Source: an uncultured Alphaproteobacteria bacterium
GTDB lineage: Bacteria > Pseudomonadota > Alphaproteobacteria > Rs-D84
Reading direction: 5' to 3'
NCBI GenBank assembly: GCA_946185785.1
Contig: CAMHKP010000031.1
Location: 1-6,201 of the forward strand
DNA: 6,201 nucleotides
The translations under genes and the position numbers were made by a program. Below the pieces are notes generated by a model that was given only the letters and a program-made list of their open reading frames with translations, had not been told where the DNA came from and ran no database searches. This document shows, piece by piece, positions 1-6,201 of this stretch; the first letter of the stretch is position 1, and every line of letters starts with the position of its first letter.

Positions 1-472
1 GTTGCCATATGCACTGGATCGTCAGGCGCATACGCCACAAATCAAAAAATGGCTGGATGCTGGGAAATGGGTTGTTTTTGACCGCTATACATACAGCAAC
101 GCGTTTTCAATTGCAAAATTGCCACGCGAACAATGGAAAGATAAAATCGCATATCTGGAAGATATGGAATTTAACCAAATGGGTATAATTCGCCCAAATC
201 ATAATATTTACCTTTATCTTCCAGCGCAGATATCTTATGAAATGCGTAATCAGGGATTAAAAGCGTATCAAAACGGCAAACCTGATATTCACGAAAGCGA
301 TTTGAAATTATTAGAAGATGTGTCCAGTGTGTATAAAACAATAGCACAAAATGATGCAAAAAATTGGACGGTGGTAAACGAAATAAAACCAGATGGTATA
401 CGTATGAATCCGGACGAGGTTTTTGATTGTGTGCGCGGAATTTTGAATAAATACATCATACGCACAAAATAG
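1..472 (+). CDS. tmk: Thymidylate kinase (dTMP kinase), 3' part; 5' end outside the window
   Basis: Tmk transfers a phosphate from ATP to dTMP to give dTDP, a cytoplasmic step in dTTP synthesis. About 156 C-terminal residues are visible, and family members are usually 200-215 long. The missing part would hold the Walker A P-loop. The visible frame begins in the conserved YALDR-QAH segment (equivalent to the FAADRAQH region). The DRYTYSN motif follows at visible residues 27-33, whose Asp-Arg contacts the nucleotide substrate. A PNHNIYLYLP strand comes next, then a LID-like stretch ending in DIHESD, then a C-terminal helix. The frame is open from the first base, so the TTG at position 2 is not the real start. 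The DIHE-type LID and the insertion after DRYTYSN are unlike the usual proteobacterial Tmk, which has an LDRIE-type segment there. The gene ends 5 bases from the convergent glycosyltransferase gene. The family call is firm; the subtype call is from memory of family sequences. Confidence 0.93.
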   Translation, partial: LPYALDRQAHTPQIKKWLDAGKWVVFDRYTYSNAFSIAKLPREQWKDKIAYLEDMEFNQMGIIRPNHNIYLYLPAQISYEMRNQGLKAYQNGKPDIHESDLKLLEDVSSVYKTIAQNDAKNWTVVNEIKPDGIRMNPDEVFDCVRGILNKYIIRTK

Positions 473-492
473 GGTAATTACTTTGTGTGTGT
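458..492 (+). repeat. Inverted repeat spanning both stop codons at the convergent junction; possible weak terminator
   Basis: The arms 458-468 and 482-492 can pair over 11 positions, with nine Watson-Crick pairs and two G-U wobbles in the + strand RNA. The loop is 13 bases and contains the stop codons of both genes. In the - strand RNA the two wobbles become A-C mismatches, so the hairpin favours the tmk transcript. No U-tract follows the stem on the + strand, so an ordinary intrinsic terminator is not supported. The arms also encode the similar C-terminal residues of the two proteins (RTK in Tmk, HTK in the glycosyltransferase). Confidence 0.35.
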
Positions 493-1584
493 AATCAGTT
501 TGTTGCACAAATATTTTAATTTATATTGATACCCACAATCGCCACAGTTTGTGTTTAGACATTCGTGGCTGCATTCATTTGGAATAAAATCTAACAGGCT
601 GTTGTATTCTGCTTCATATGAATTGTCCGGCTTGGAATATTTTTCGATGTCAGATGCGGTTTTGTTTGCGTATCTGTGTGCAGCAATATTATACATGCGT
701 GAACTGGCACCAAAATATGTTTCACACTTGTTTAACAAGTTAGCATAGTATTCCAACCGCTTTTTTGTACGGTCAAAGCAACGCATGGTGCTTTCGGAAT
801 GTTGTGGCGACAATTTGTGCATTGCTGAATGTGGACGATTGCGATAAAAATAATATGCCGGCTTTTCTGTGGTGTTTAATATATATTTATATTGTTCGTC
901 CAATGCGCGAAAAGCATATTTCATTATAAAATCAGCATCTTCGAAATACATCATGTTTGGTGTAAATCGCAGACAATCTGCCACAGATGGCTTGTTTATT
1001 ATGTCTGTACGGTACAATGTGTTGCAACTGCTGATACGCAAGTCTAAGAAGTCCAATTGTTGATCTATTTTTGAAATTTGGCGTTCCAATCTGTTGTTCA
1101 GTGTGTCGAAACGTTTTGTTGGGATGATTTTTACGCATTGTGGATCAATATAGTCCATTTTGCCGACAATCATAGCAGTATCTGGTTTCGACATCAGTGC
1201 ATCATAAAACTCTTCCAGATAATAGTGGTCAGTATGGTGTATAAATTCTGGGTTGCCACCGATTAAATCGTCACCATCAACAAACATAATGGTTTGACCA
1301 ACCGCGTTGTCCAGCCCCAAATTACGCGCTGCCGATACACCAGAATTTTTAATACCACGTTTTGTCTTACGGTCAAGAATGGTAATAATATCTGGGTTCT
1401 TTTTTGCATAACGTTCCAAGTGCTTGGTTGTACCGTCTGTGCAACCGTCGTCTATGCATAAAACTTGGCATCTTTTGATAATGTTTTGTTCCATTATGGA
1501 ATGCAAACACGGCCGAATATACGGCTCTATGTTATAGCATGGAATAATAATAGTCATCAGTTTAGATGCTTTTTCGGTTGACAT
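478..1584 (-). CDS. Family 2 glycosyltransferase (GT-A fold) with cysteine-rich C-terminal tail
   Basis: This 368-residue protein is a GT2-type inverting transferase. Such enzymes move a sugar from a nucleotide-sugar onto an acceptor, usually in surface polysaccharide or lipooligosaccharide synthesis at the inner face of the inner membrane. Visible motifs in order are TIIIPCYN (11-18), IDDGCTDGT for nucleotide binding (44-52), GVSAARNLGL (82-91), FVDGDD with the metal-binding DxD (101-106), FEDADF with the likely catalytic acidic pair (214-219), and a YRNRPHS segment (247-253). No membrane segment is seen. The last 35 residues are unusual, with Cys at 338, 342, 347, 350 and 360. The start at 1584 is preferred because AAGGA (1594-1598) lies 9 bases upstream; Met10 (1557) has no such site. 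The gene follows the coiled-coil gene in the same direction, 52 bases away, with its own promoter in the gap. Donor and acceptor cannot be told from sequence. Confidence 0.92.
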   Translation of the reverse strand: MSTEKASKLMTIIIPCYNIEPYIRPCLHSIMEQNIIKRCQVLCIDDGCTDGTTKHLERYAKKNPDIITILDRKTKRGIKNSGVSAARNLGLDNAVGQTIMFVDGDDLIGGNPEFIHHTDHYYLEEFYDALMSKPDTAMIVGKMDYIDPQCVKIIPTKRFDTLNNRLERQISKIDQQLDFLDLRISSCNTLYRTDIINKPSVADCLRFTPNMMYFEDADFIMKYAFRALDEQYKYILNTTEKPAYYFYRNRPHSAMHKLSPQHSESTMRCFDRTKKRLEYYANLLNKCETYFGASSRMYNIAAHRYANKTASDIEKYSKPDNSYEAEYNSLLDFIPNECSHECLNTNCGDCGYQYKLKYLCNKLITHTK

Positions 1585-1606
1585 AAGTGCGTGTCCTTTT
1601 TTAAGA

Positions 1607-1634
1607 ACTTTACACTAAAAAAACAATTTGTCAA
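1607..1634 (-). promoter_or_regulatory. Sigma-70-type promoter of the glycosyltransferase gene
   Basis: On the - strand a perfect TTGACA (1634-1629) is followed by a 16-base spacer and TAAAGT (1612-1607, four of six consensus bases). The spacer contains a run of seven T. Transcription would start near 1600, giving a leader of about 16 bases with the AAGGA ribosome site right at its front. The -35 begins two bases after the stop codon of the upstream coiled-coil gene. No terminator hairpin is visible between the two genes, so read-through from upstream is also possible. Confidence 0.6.
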
Positions 1635-1636
1635 TA

Positions 1637-3565
1637 TTAAATATGTCCCTTTAAAGCGGTATAGATTTTGCCCAAATCTGTCTTTAATAATGCGGCAGCA
1701 ACTTTATCGGGGTTGTCTACAGATTCCGCAGATGTCATAACCTTGGTAAAGCTACGGACAAATTGGGTCGCTTGGGAACGAAATACGCTGTCGTTTTTAA
1801 GCATATCGCGTATTTGCTTCTTATCAGCGGCAGTTAACATTTTCGCCAACCATTTAGAGAATATTGCCTTGTCCCCATCGTGATATTTAGTCCATATGGT
1901 ATCTGGAATGTCAACACCGGTTGCACGTGTTAAATCCATTGTTTGTTCGTGCATTTTATCAAACGCCCTGTTGCTTTGTTCCAAAAAGTCTTTCGCGCTG
2001 ACGCGGCCATATTGTGTGGCTGGGGCTGATTTGATTGCTTCCATTGGCGCTGATGCGCGTGCGACCATCATTTGCTTGTTTAGTGTCTGCATTGTATCAA
2101 CCGCCTTGGCATAATCGGACATCAAATCAATCATCTGTTGACGTGATCCACCGGCTAATTCATCCAATTTTGTTGCAGATTCTGCAATTGCACTTGTTGA
2201 TTCATTGACGGTCGTCTTCATATTTTCCATTGTTGTATTTAATTCTGCAACAATTTTGCCCAATGTTTCACCCGCAGATACAGAGTCGCGCGACAAATCG
2301 GGCAGGGCCGCATAATACTTTTCAATCAGTTCAGACAACGGTTGTAATTGTTCTGTGGTTTCACGCGACATTTTAATCAGGTTTTCAGATTGTCCAGATA
2401 ATTGAGTATGTGCGGTATTCATTTCAATCAGTGTTTCGCGTACACCGGTACCCATCGTGCGTACCGATTCAGAAAACGCATTTGCAGCAGTCTTGGTGTT
2501 TTCAAGGGTTATGTTCGCAACACCAGATACAGTCTTTAATTCAGACACAACATCGGTTGCGAATTCCTTGATTTCATTATCAAAACGATTGGTAAGTCCC
2601 GCCAATTCATTTGAAATACCACGGATTGCGCTCTCGGTTGCGGTTGCAGACGACATTAATGTATCAACCGCATCAGACAATTTACCAATTTGTTTTTCAA
2701 TAGATGATTCTATCAAGCGCACCTGACCAGAAACAACATTCGCAGTATCAACAATTGTATTTGTCTGATTTGTAAGCGCTTTTTTAGATTGTTTGTTAAA
2801 CGCATCCATCTTACCCAGATGACCGTCCAGCATTTCGTTGTTCTTAGACATTATGTCTGCATAATCACTGGATGCAGACTTTACATTATTGAATCCGTCA
2901 ACCACGTGCTGAGACATTTCGTCCAATTTGTTGCGCATAATATCAGTTTTTTCGCTGATATCTTGCATTTGTGTTGCGTTTGATTCAAATTCATCATGTA
3001 ATTTTTGGTTTAATTCATTGCCAGATTCCACCCATGCGTCAATTTGCGATTGAATTTCGGCAACTTGGTTTGTGGTTGATTGGGTTGTTGTGTCAATTTT
3101 TGCCAACAATTCATTGACGGTTGCTGTGAATTTATCGGATGCGCTTGTGACATCGCCCCATGATTTTGAATCAACAACCGCTTGTAATCCACCAAGTGTA
3201 TTATCAAGCCGTCCTGACATTTGGACCAATTTTTTTGTTGCGTCATCTGCGGTGGCAAGCAATTTGTCATTTTGCTCGCTCAGTTGTTTCTTTAATTCAT
3301 TTGCGTGCGCGATTTGACCATTCAATGTATCGCACATTGTTTTAAATCCAGATTCTATCTTGGTTATTTCACCGGCTAAAACCGATTGTAAAACGCGGCT
3401 AGCATCTTGGACACGCACTGATTCTGGGTGTAATAATATATCCAACAATGATTGCATAACACGTTGTGATTTGCGCGAAATCATGAACAACATCCCCAGC
3501 AAAATCAGTAATAACAATCCCATTCCGCCAATGATGTAAAACACGATATTATTTGCTAAAAACAT
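1637..3565 (-). CDS. Membrane-anchored long coiled-coil protein with conserved-looking C-terminal domain; function unknown
   Basis: I do not recognise a named family. The protein is 642 residues from the preferred start. Residues 6-30 form one strongly hydrophobic membrane helix, followed at once by a basic SRKSQR segment, which suggests the bulk lies in the cytoplasm. Residues about 35-500 are almost wholly helical and rich in Ala, Ser, Thr, Asn, Gln, Asp, Glu and Lys, with few aromatics and no visible enzyme motif; this reads as a very long coiled coil. A short loop with SAPMEAIKSAP (505-515) leads to a compact C-terminal domain (about 525-642) that includes VDIPDTIWTKYHDGDKAIF and ends LLKTDLGKIYTALKG. 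Similar domains (an (E/D)IP..W..Y..GD...F pattern, then a late D.GK.Y) are ones I recall from uncharacterised alphaproteobacterial membrane proteins; this is from memory and unchecked. A start at 3583 would add MEGQGT, but those codons are mainly the ribosome site for Met at 3565. The gene is divergent from addA and upstream of the glycosyltransferase. A structural, tethering or envelope-organising role is inference only. Confidence 0.88.
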   Translation of the reverse strand: MFLANNIVFYIIGGMGLLLLILLGMLFMISRKSQRVMQSLLDILLHPESVRVQDASRVLQSVLAGEITKIESGFKTMCDTLNGQIAHANELKKQLSEQNDKLLATADDATKKLVQMSGRLDNTLGGLQAVVDSKSWGDVTSASDKFTATVNELLAKIDTTTQSTTNQVAEIQSQIDAWVESGNELNQKLHDEFESNATQMQDISEKTDIMRNKLDEMSQHVVDGFNNVKSASSDYADIMSKNNEMLDGHLGKMDAFNKQSKKALTNQTNTIVDTANVVSGQVRLIESSIEKQIGKLSDAVDTLMSSATATESAIRGISNELAGLTNRFDNEIKEFATDVVSELKTVSGVANITLENTKTAANAFSESVRTMGTGVRETLIEMNTAHTQLSGQSENLIKMSRETTEQLQPLSELIEKYYAALPDLSRDSVSAGETLGKIVAELNTTMENMKTTVNESTSAIAESATKLDELAGGSRQQMIDLMSDYAKAVDTMQTLNKQMMVARASAPMEAIKSAPATQYGRVSAKDFLEQSNRAFDKMHEQTMDLTRATGVDIPDTIWTKYHDGDKAIFSKWLAKMLTAADKKQIRDMLKNDSVFRSQATQFVRSFTKVMTSAESVDNPDKVAAALLKTDLGKIYTALKGHI

Positions 3566-3568
3566 TGT

Positions 3569-3580
3569 TCCTTGTCCTTC
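3569..3580 (-). promoter_or_regulatory. Ribosome binding site that decides the start of the coiled-coil gene
   Basis: On the - strand GAAGGA (3580-3575) lies 9 bases before the ATG at 3565, the same spacing as in the glycosyltransferase gene, and a second AAGGA (3573-3569) lies 3 bases before it. The upstream ATG at 3583 has only a run of six G about 8-9 bases ahead of it. Starting there would translate the ribosome site itself into the residues EGQG. The ATG at 3565 is therefore preferred, though 3583 cannot be excluded. Confidence 0.6.
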
Positions 3581-3623
3581 CATTGTACATGCCCCCCAAC
3601 GTGTATTTTGATAACCGCATATC

Positions 3624-3638
3624 GTTCTTGCAGTTCTT
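3624..3638. repeat. Short direct repeat in the divergent promoter region, possible operator
   Basis: GTTCTT occurs twice (3624-3629 and 3633-3638) separated by GCA, a 9-base period. It lies just upstream of the addA -10 and at the transcription start region of the opposite promoter, a good place for an operator. The alphaproteobacterial LexA site is GTTC-N7-GTTC; here the gap is N5, so the match is imperfect. Confidence 0.3.
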
Positions 3639-3643
3639 TTGAA

Positions 3644-3672
3644 TTTATACTAGAATCTAAATCATAAAGCAA
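3644..3672 (-). promoter_or_regulatory. Candidate promoter of the coiled-coil gene
   Basis: On the - strand TTGCTT (3672-3667) is followed by a 17-base spacer and TATAAA (3649-3644, five of six consensus bases). The -35 matches only TTG. Transcription would start near 3637 and give a leader of about 70 bases. The -35 overlaps the addA ribosome site on the other strand. Confidence 0.45.
3646..3651 (+). promoter_or_regulatory. Candidate -10 element of the addA promoter
   Basis: TATACT matches five of six consensus bases and lies 29 bases before the addA start codon. No good -35 is found 16-18 bases upstream (the sequence there is about CGTTCT), and there is no TG extension. This suggests a weak or activator-dependent promoter. 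It overlaps the opposing TATAAA of the coiled-coil gene by four bases. Confidence 0.4.
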
Positions 3673-3680
3673 GGGCATAA

Positions 3681-6201
3681 ATGGATAAAAAACCAAAACT
3701 TTCACACGAACAAGATATGGCGGCCAATCCGCTTGAAAACGTTTGGGTTCAGGCAAATGCTGGAACTGGAAAAACAAGCGTTTTGGTCCAACGTTTGTTG
3801 CGCATTTTGTTTCGCAGCGATATAAATAATCCGTCTGGCATACTGTGTTTAACATATACAAACGCTGGGGCGGGCGAAATGCGGAATCGTATTTTGGCGG
3901 CATTGCGTAAATGGGCGGTTGCCAGTGATAAAGAATTGGCGGAATTATTAGAAGATGTTTCATTAAATAAACCGGCAACTGCGGATGATATCGCCCATGC
4001 TCGTGCTGTGTTCTTTTGGTATATTGATAATTCAGATGCATTAAAAATAAAAACAATTCACGGTTTCTGCGAAGAAATATTACACCGTTTTCCAATAGAG
4101 GCGGGCATATCACCAGCGTGGACGTTGGTTTCCGATATGAATCAACGGGTGTTGTTGCAAGAAACCTTTGATAAGTTGGTGACATCAAACAATCTTAGTG
4201 AAAATTATCCGCGTGTTGGTGATGCGTTTAATCATATTGTTGGTCGCATCAGTGAATATTCAATGTCTGATTTGTTGGATGTATTAAGTGGCCAATATAA
4301 ACACTTTTTTGCAGTTGAAAATATAGAACGTTATCGCAAATACTTTATTGACACGACAAAGTATTTTCTGGGGTTAAATATTGTTCCAGACGTTGATGTT
4401 TTACGTGCTGATTTACAGAAAATAGTTGATTTGTTGGATGCCGAAATAAAATCGTCAAAAAAGCCGGCAGCATATTTAATAAACATCTTTAATTTAACAA
4501 AACAATATATTGACAATACGATAGATTTTGAAAAATACAAAACCGCGTATTTAACCCAGAAAAATACCCCGATAAAACACGTATCTGGGGTGGATTTTTT
4601 GCGTGCCGAGCAAGATCGTGTATGTCGTATAAATCAGTATAATACAAACATGGGTGTCTTTAACGATACGGTCGCATTGTTTGATTTGTCTGCAGCATTT
4701 ACGATGCTTTATCGTGATATGAAACAGCAACATAATTTGTTAGATTTTGACGACTTGAGTTTATATACACGAAAACTATTTTCGCAACCTGATGTTATGG
4801 GATGGGTGTTGTCTCAGCTTGATTTGTCGTTATCACATATTTTGGTTGACGAAGCCCAAGATACCGCGCCATCACAATGGGAAATTTTACAAATGTTGGT
4901 TGGTGATTTCTTTGTTGGTGGTGATACGGGCAATTTGCCACATTCGTTGTTTGTGGTGGGCGATACAAAACAATCTATATATGGATTCCAAGGCGCAGAT
5001 TCCCGCGCTTTTGCGGCATCGCGCGACGACATTGTTCGGCAAATTAAGAACAATTTACGCACTATTGCAGAGATACCATTGACGCAAAGTTTTCGTTCGT
5101 TATCGTCTATATTGTATGTTGTAGATAAGTTTTTTGGTGACAAATCTGTGGCTGAATTGACGGGTTTTCATAACAATCCACACAAGTGTTTCAGAGATGA
5201 TGGAAATGGTCTTGTTGAAATTCATCGGTTGGTTGCAAAGCGCGATGCGGACGATGTGTCGGTTGGTTCGTATGTTGGTGGCGTTGTTTCAAAAATTCAA
5301 GAAGTATTAAAGACGGGTAAATATAAATCAAAAGATATTATGGTTTTAGTTCAACGTCGCGAACCATTCGTTGCGCCATTGGTTGCCGAACTAAAGCGTC
5401 AGGGTATAGAAGTGGCTGGCTCGGATCGTATTGTTTTACCAAAGTTTTCAGCAATACGAGACTTGATGAACATGGTTCGTTTTTGTCTTGATGTGGCAGA
5501 TGATTATAGTTTGTGTTGTGTGTTAAAAAGTCCAATTTTCCGTTTGACAGAAGCTGATATTTTTGATTTGTGTAAAATTAAAAACGATGCAAATAAAGAC
5601 CGGCAAAATGAATCAAAAATAACTGTTTTTGATGTTGTTCGTGATAATCGCCCCGACATATATGAACGGTTAAAAACGATTGTTGAAAACGCACAAACAA
5701 TGGCACCGTATTCATTCTTTTCATGGATAATGAATTCGGGTGTGCGTGATGAATTTATATCGGCATTGGGCAGTCAGGTCATAGACCCATTGGAAGAATT
5801 CATGACAATATGTTTATCATATGAACGTACACAGCCAGGAACATTACGTCACTTTCTAAAATGGTTTATAACTGGTGGCAGCGAAATCAAACGCGATATG
5901 AATGCAACATCAGGGGTGCGTATCGCAACTGTACATGGCAGCAAGGGTTTAGAAGCGCCTGTTGTTTTCTTGATAGATACCACGCGCACACCAGAAAACG
6001 AGAAAATTTTACCAATTGTGCCAGAAATAATGCCGGCAAATGTACCAATAAACACGACAATGCCGACACCGTGGTTGTGGTTGCCAAATGCCAGCACAAG
6101 TAATAATTGTGCGATTGCATCAGACGCGTTGATGAAAACCAAGATGGAAGAATACTATCGCTTGTTATATGTGGCAATGACGCGCGTGCGCGATGAATTA
6201 T
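3681..6201 (+). CDS. addA: Double-strand break repair helicase-nuclease AddA, alphaproteobacterial type; 3' end outside the window
   Basis: AddA is the ATP-driven helicase and nuclease subunit of AddAB, which resects double-strand DNA ends for RecA-mediated recombination. The first 840 residues are visible as one open frame, and alphaproteobacterial AddA is about 1,150 long. Superfamily 1A motifs appear in order: Walker A ANAGTGKT (25-32), motif Ia LCLTYTNAGAGEM (55-67), TIHGFC (125-130), LLDFDDL (353-359), Walker B LVDEAQDT (388-395), motif III VVGDTKQSIYGFQGAD (425-440), motif IV LTQSFRS (467-473), VLKSPIF (614-620), motif V ATVHGSKGLEAP (749-760), and motif VI YRLLYVAMTR (826-835). The missing end would hold the PD-(D/E)XK nuclease, so nuclease competence cannot be judged. 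The start is fixed by an in-frame TAA at 3678-3680, directly before the ATG, and by AAGGG at 3671-3675. AddB, normally just upstream, is absent here; the gene instead has its own promoter region shared with a divergent gene. Confidence 0.94.
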   Translation, partial: MDKKPKLSHEQDMAANPLENVWVQANAGTGKTSVLVQRLLRILFRSDINNPSGILCLTYTNAGAGEMRNRILAALRKWAVASDKELAELLEDVSLNKPATADDIAHARAVFFWYIDNSDALKIKTIHGFCEEILHRFPIEAGISPAWTLVSDMNQRVLLQETFDKLVTSNNLSENYPRVGDAFNHIVGRISEYSMSDLLDVLSGQYKHFFAVENIERYRKYFIDTTKYFLGLNIVPDVDVLRADLQKIVDLLDAEIKSSKKPAAYLINIFNLTKQYIDNTIDFEKYKTAYLTQKNTPIKHVSGVDFLRAEQDRVCRINQYNTNMGVFNDTVALFDLSAAFTMLYRDMKQQHNLLDFDDLSLYTRKLFSQPDVMGWVLSQLDLSLSHILVDEAQDTAPSQWEILQMLVGDFFVGGDTGNLPHSLFVVGDTKQSIYGFQGADSRAFAASRDDIVRQIKNNLRTIAEIPLTQSFRSLSSILYVVDKFFGDKSVAELTGFHNNPHKCFRDDGNGLVEIHRLVAKRDADDVSVGSYVGGVVSKIQEVLKTGKYKSKDIMVLVQRREPFVAPLVAELKRQGIEVAGSDRIVLPKFSAIRDLMNMVRFCLDVADDYSLCCVLKSPIFRLTEADIFDLCKIKNDANKDRQNESKITVFDVVRDNRPDIYERLKTIVENAQTMAPYSFFSWIMNSGVRDEFISALGSQVIDPLEEFMTICLSYERTQPGTLRHFLKWFITGGSEIKRDMNATSGVRIATVHGSKGLEAPVVFLIDTTRTPENEKILPIVPEIMPANVPINTTMPTPWLWLPNASTSNNCAIASDALMKTKMEEYYRLLYVAMTRVRDEL

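Noticed and set aside
2..472. TTG at position 2 as the start of tmk
   Set aside because: The frame begins inside a conserved internal part of Tmk and lacks the essential P-loop, so the gene is cut by the window edge.
1637..3565. Zorya ZorA-like anti-phage protein
   Set aside because: ZorA also has a membrane part and a long coiled tail, but it needs a MotA-type multi-helix membrane domain and a ZorB partner. Only one membrane helix is present and no partner gene is in the window.
1637..3565. RmuC-like DNA recombination protein
   Set aside because: The anchor plus coiled coil is similar, but the C-terminal domain shows no RmuC nuclease-fold motifs and is too short.
1637..3565. Methyl-accepting chemotaxis protein
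   Set aside because: There is no second membrane helix, no sensor domain, no HAMP domain and no conserved signalling hairpin tip. The helical, Ala/Ser/Thr-rich make-up alone would give weak spurious similarity.
3556..4188. A 210-codon open frame on the - strand
   Set aside because: It lies antisense to the start of addA, whose helicase motifs are clear on the + strand. Its translation is rich in Pro, Tyr, His and Leu without any domain or motif, as expected for a shadow frame.
4792..5143. Open frames of about 96 and 109 codons on both strands within addA
   Set aside because: Both overlap the Walker B and motif III region of addA and have no motif or credible ribosome site of their own.
3681..6201. 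Possible frameshift or broken addA
   Set aside because: The frame was read codon by codon from 3681 to the end of the window with no stop, and all helicase motifs occur in order in that single frame.

Overview
The window looks like chromosomal DNA of a fairly AT-rich alphaproteobacterium (GC near 40% by eye). The main evidence is the last gene, an AddA helicase whose motif wording and spacing match the alphaproteobacterial AddA type. A coiled-coil membrane protein whose C-terminal domain resembles ones I recall from alphaproteobacterial proteins agrees with this. A reduced or host-associated lineage is possible from the base composition, but this is inference. No mobile element, CRISPR array, tRNA or rRNA gene was seen.

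The layout is compact, with four protein genes and very little spacer. (1) At 1-472 on the + strand is the 3' part of a thymidylate kinase gene (tmk); its P-loop end lies off the window. (2) At 478-1584 on the - strand is a family 2 glycosyltransferase, convergent with tmk and separated from it by only 5 bases. (3) At 1637-3565 on the - strand is a long protein with one membrane anchor, a very long coiled coil and a small C-terminal domain. It is upstream of the glycosyltransferase and has the same orientation. The 52-base gap between them carries a good sigma-70-type promoter, so the glycosyltransferase can be transcribed independently. (4) From 3681 to the end of the window on the + strand is addA, divergent from the coiled-coil gene. 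All helicase motifs are present, and the C-terminal nuclease part lies beyond the window.

The 115 bases between the divergent starts (3566-3680) hold the most interesting regulatory DNA. Two opposing promoter -10 elements overlap on the same AT core, and a short direct repeat containing GTTC twice lies beside them. This repeat resembles an alphaproteobacterial LexA half-site pair but has the wrong spacing.

The four genes do not form an obvious pathway. Tmk makes dTDP for DNA synthesis, AddA processes double-strand breaks, the glycosyltransferase probably decorates a surface glycan, and the coiled-coil protein has no function I can name. No clear new multi-gene system is visible. The best candidates for novelty are the coiled-coil membrane protein, the cysteine-rich tail of the glycosyltransferase, the atypical Tmk subtype and the shared promoter region. 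No stretch of more than 300 bases lacks a gene.
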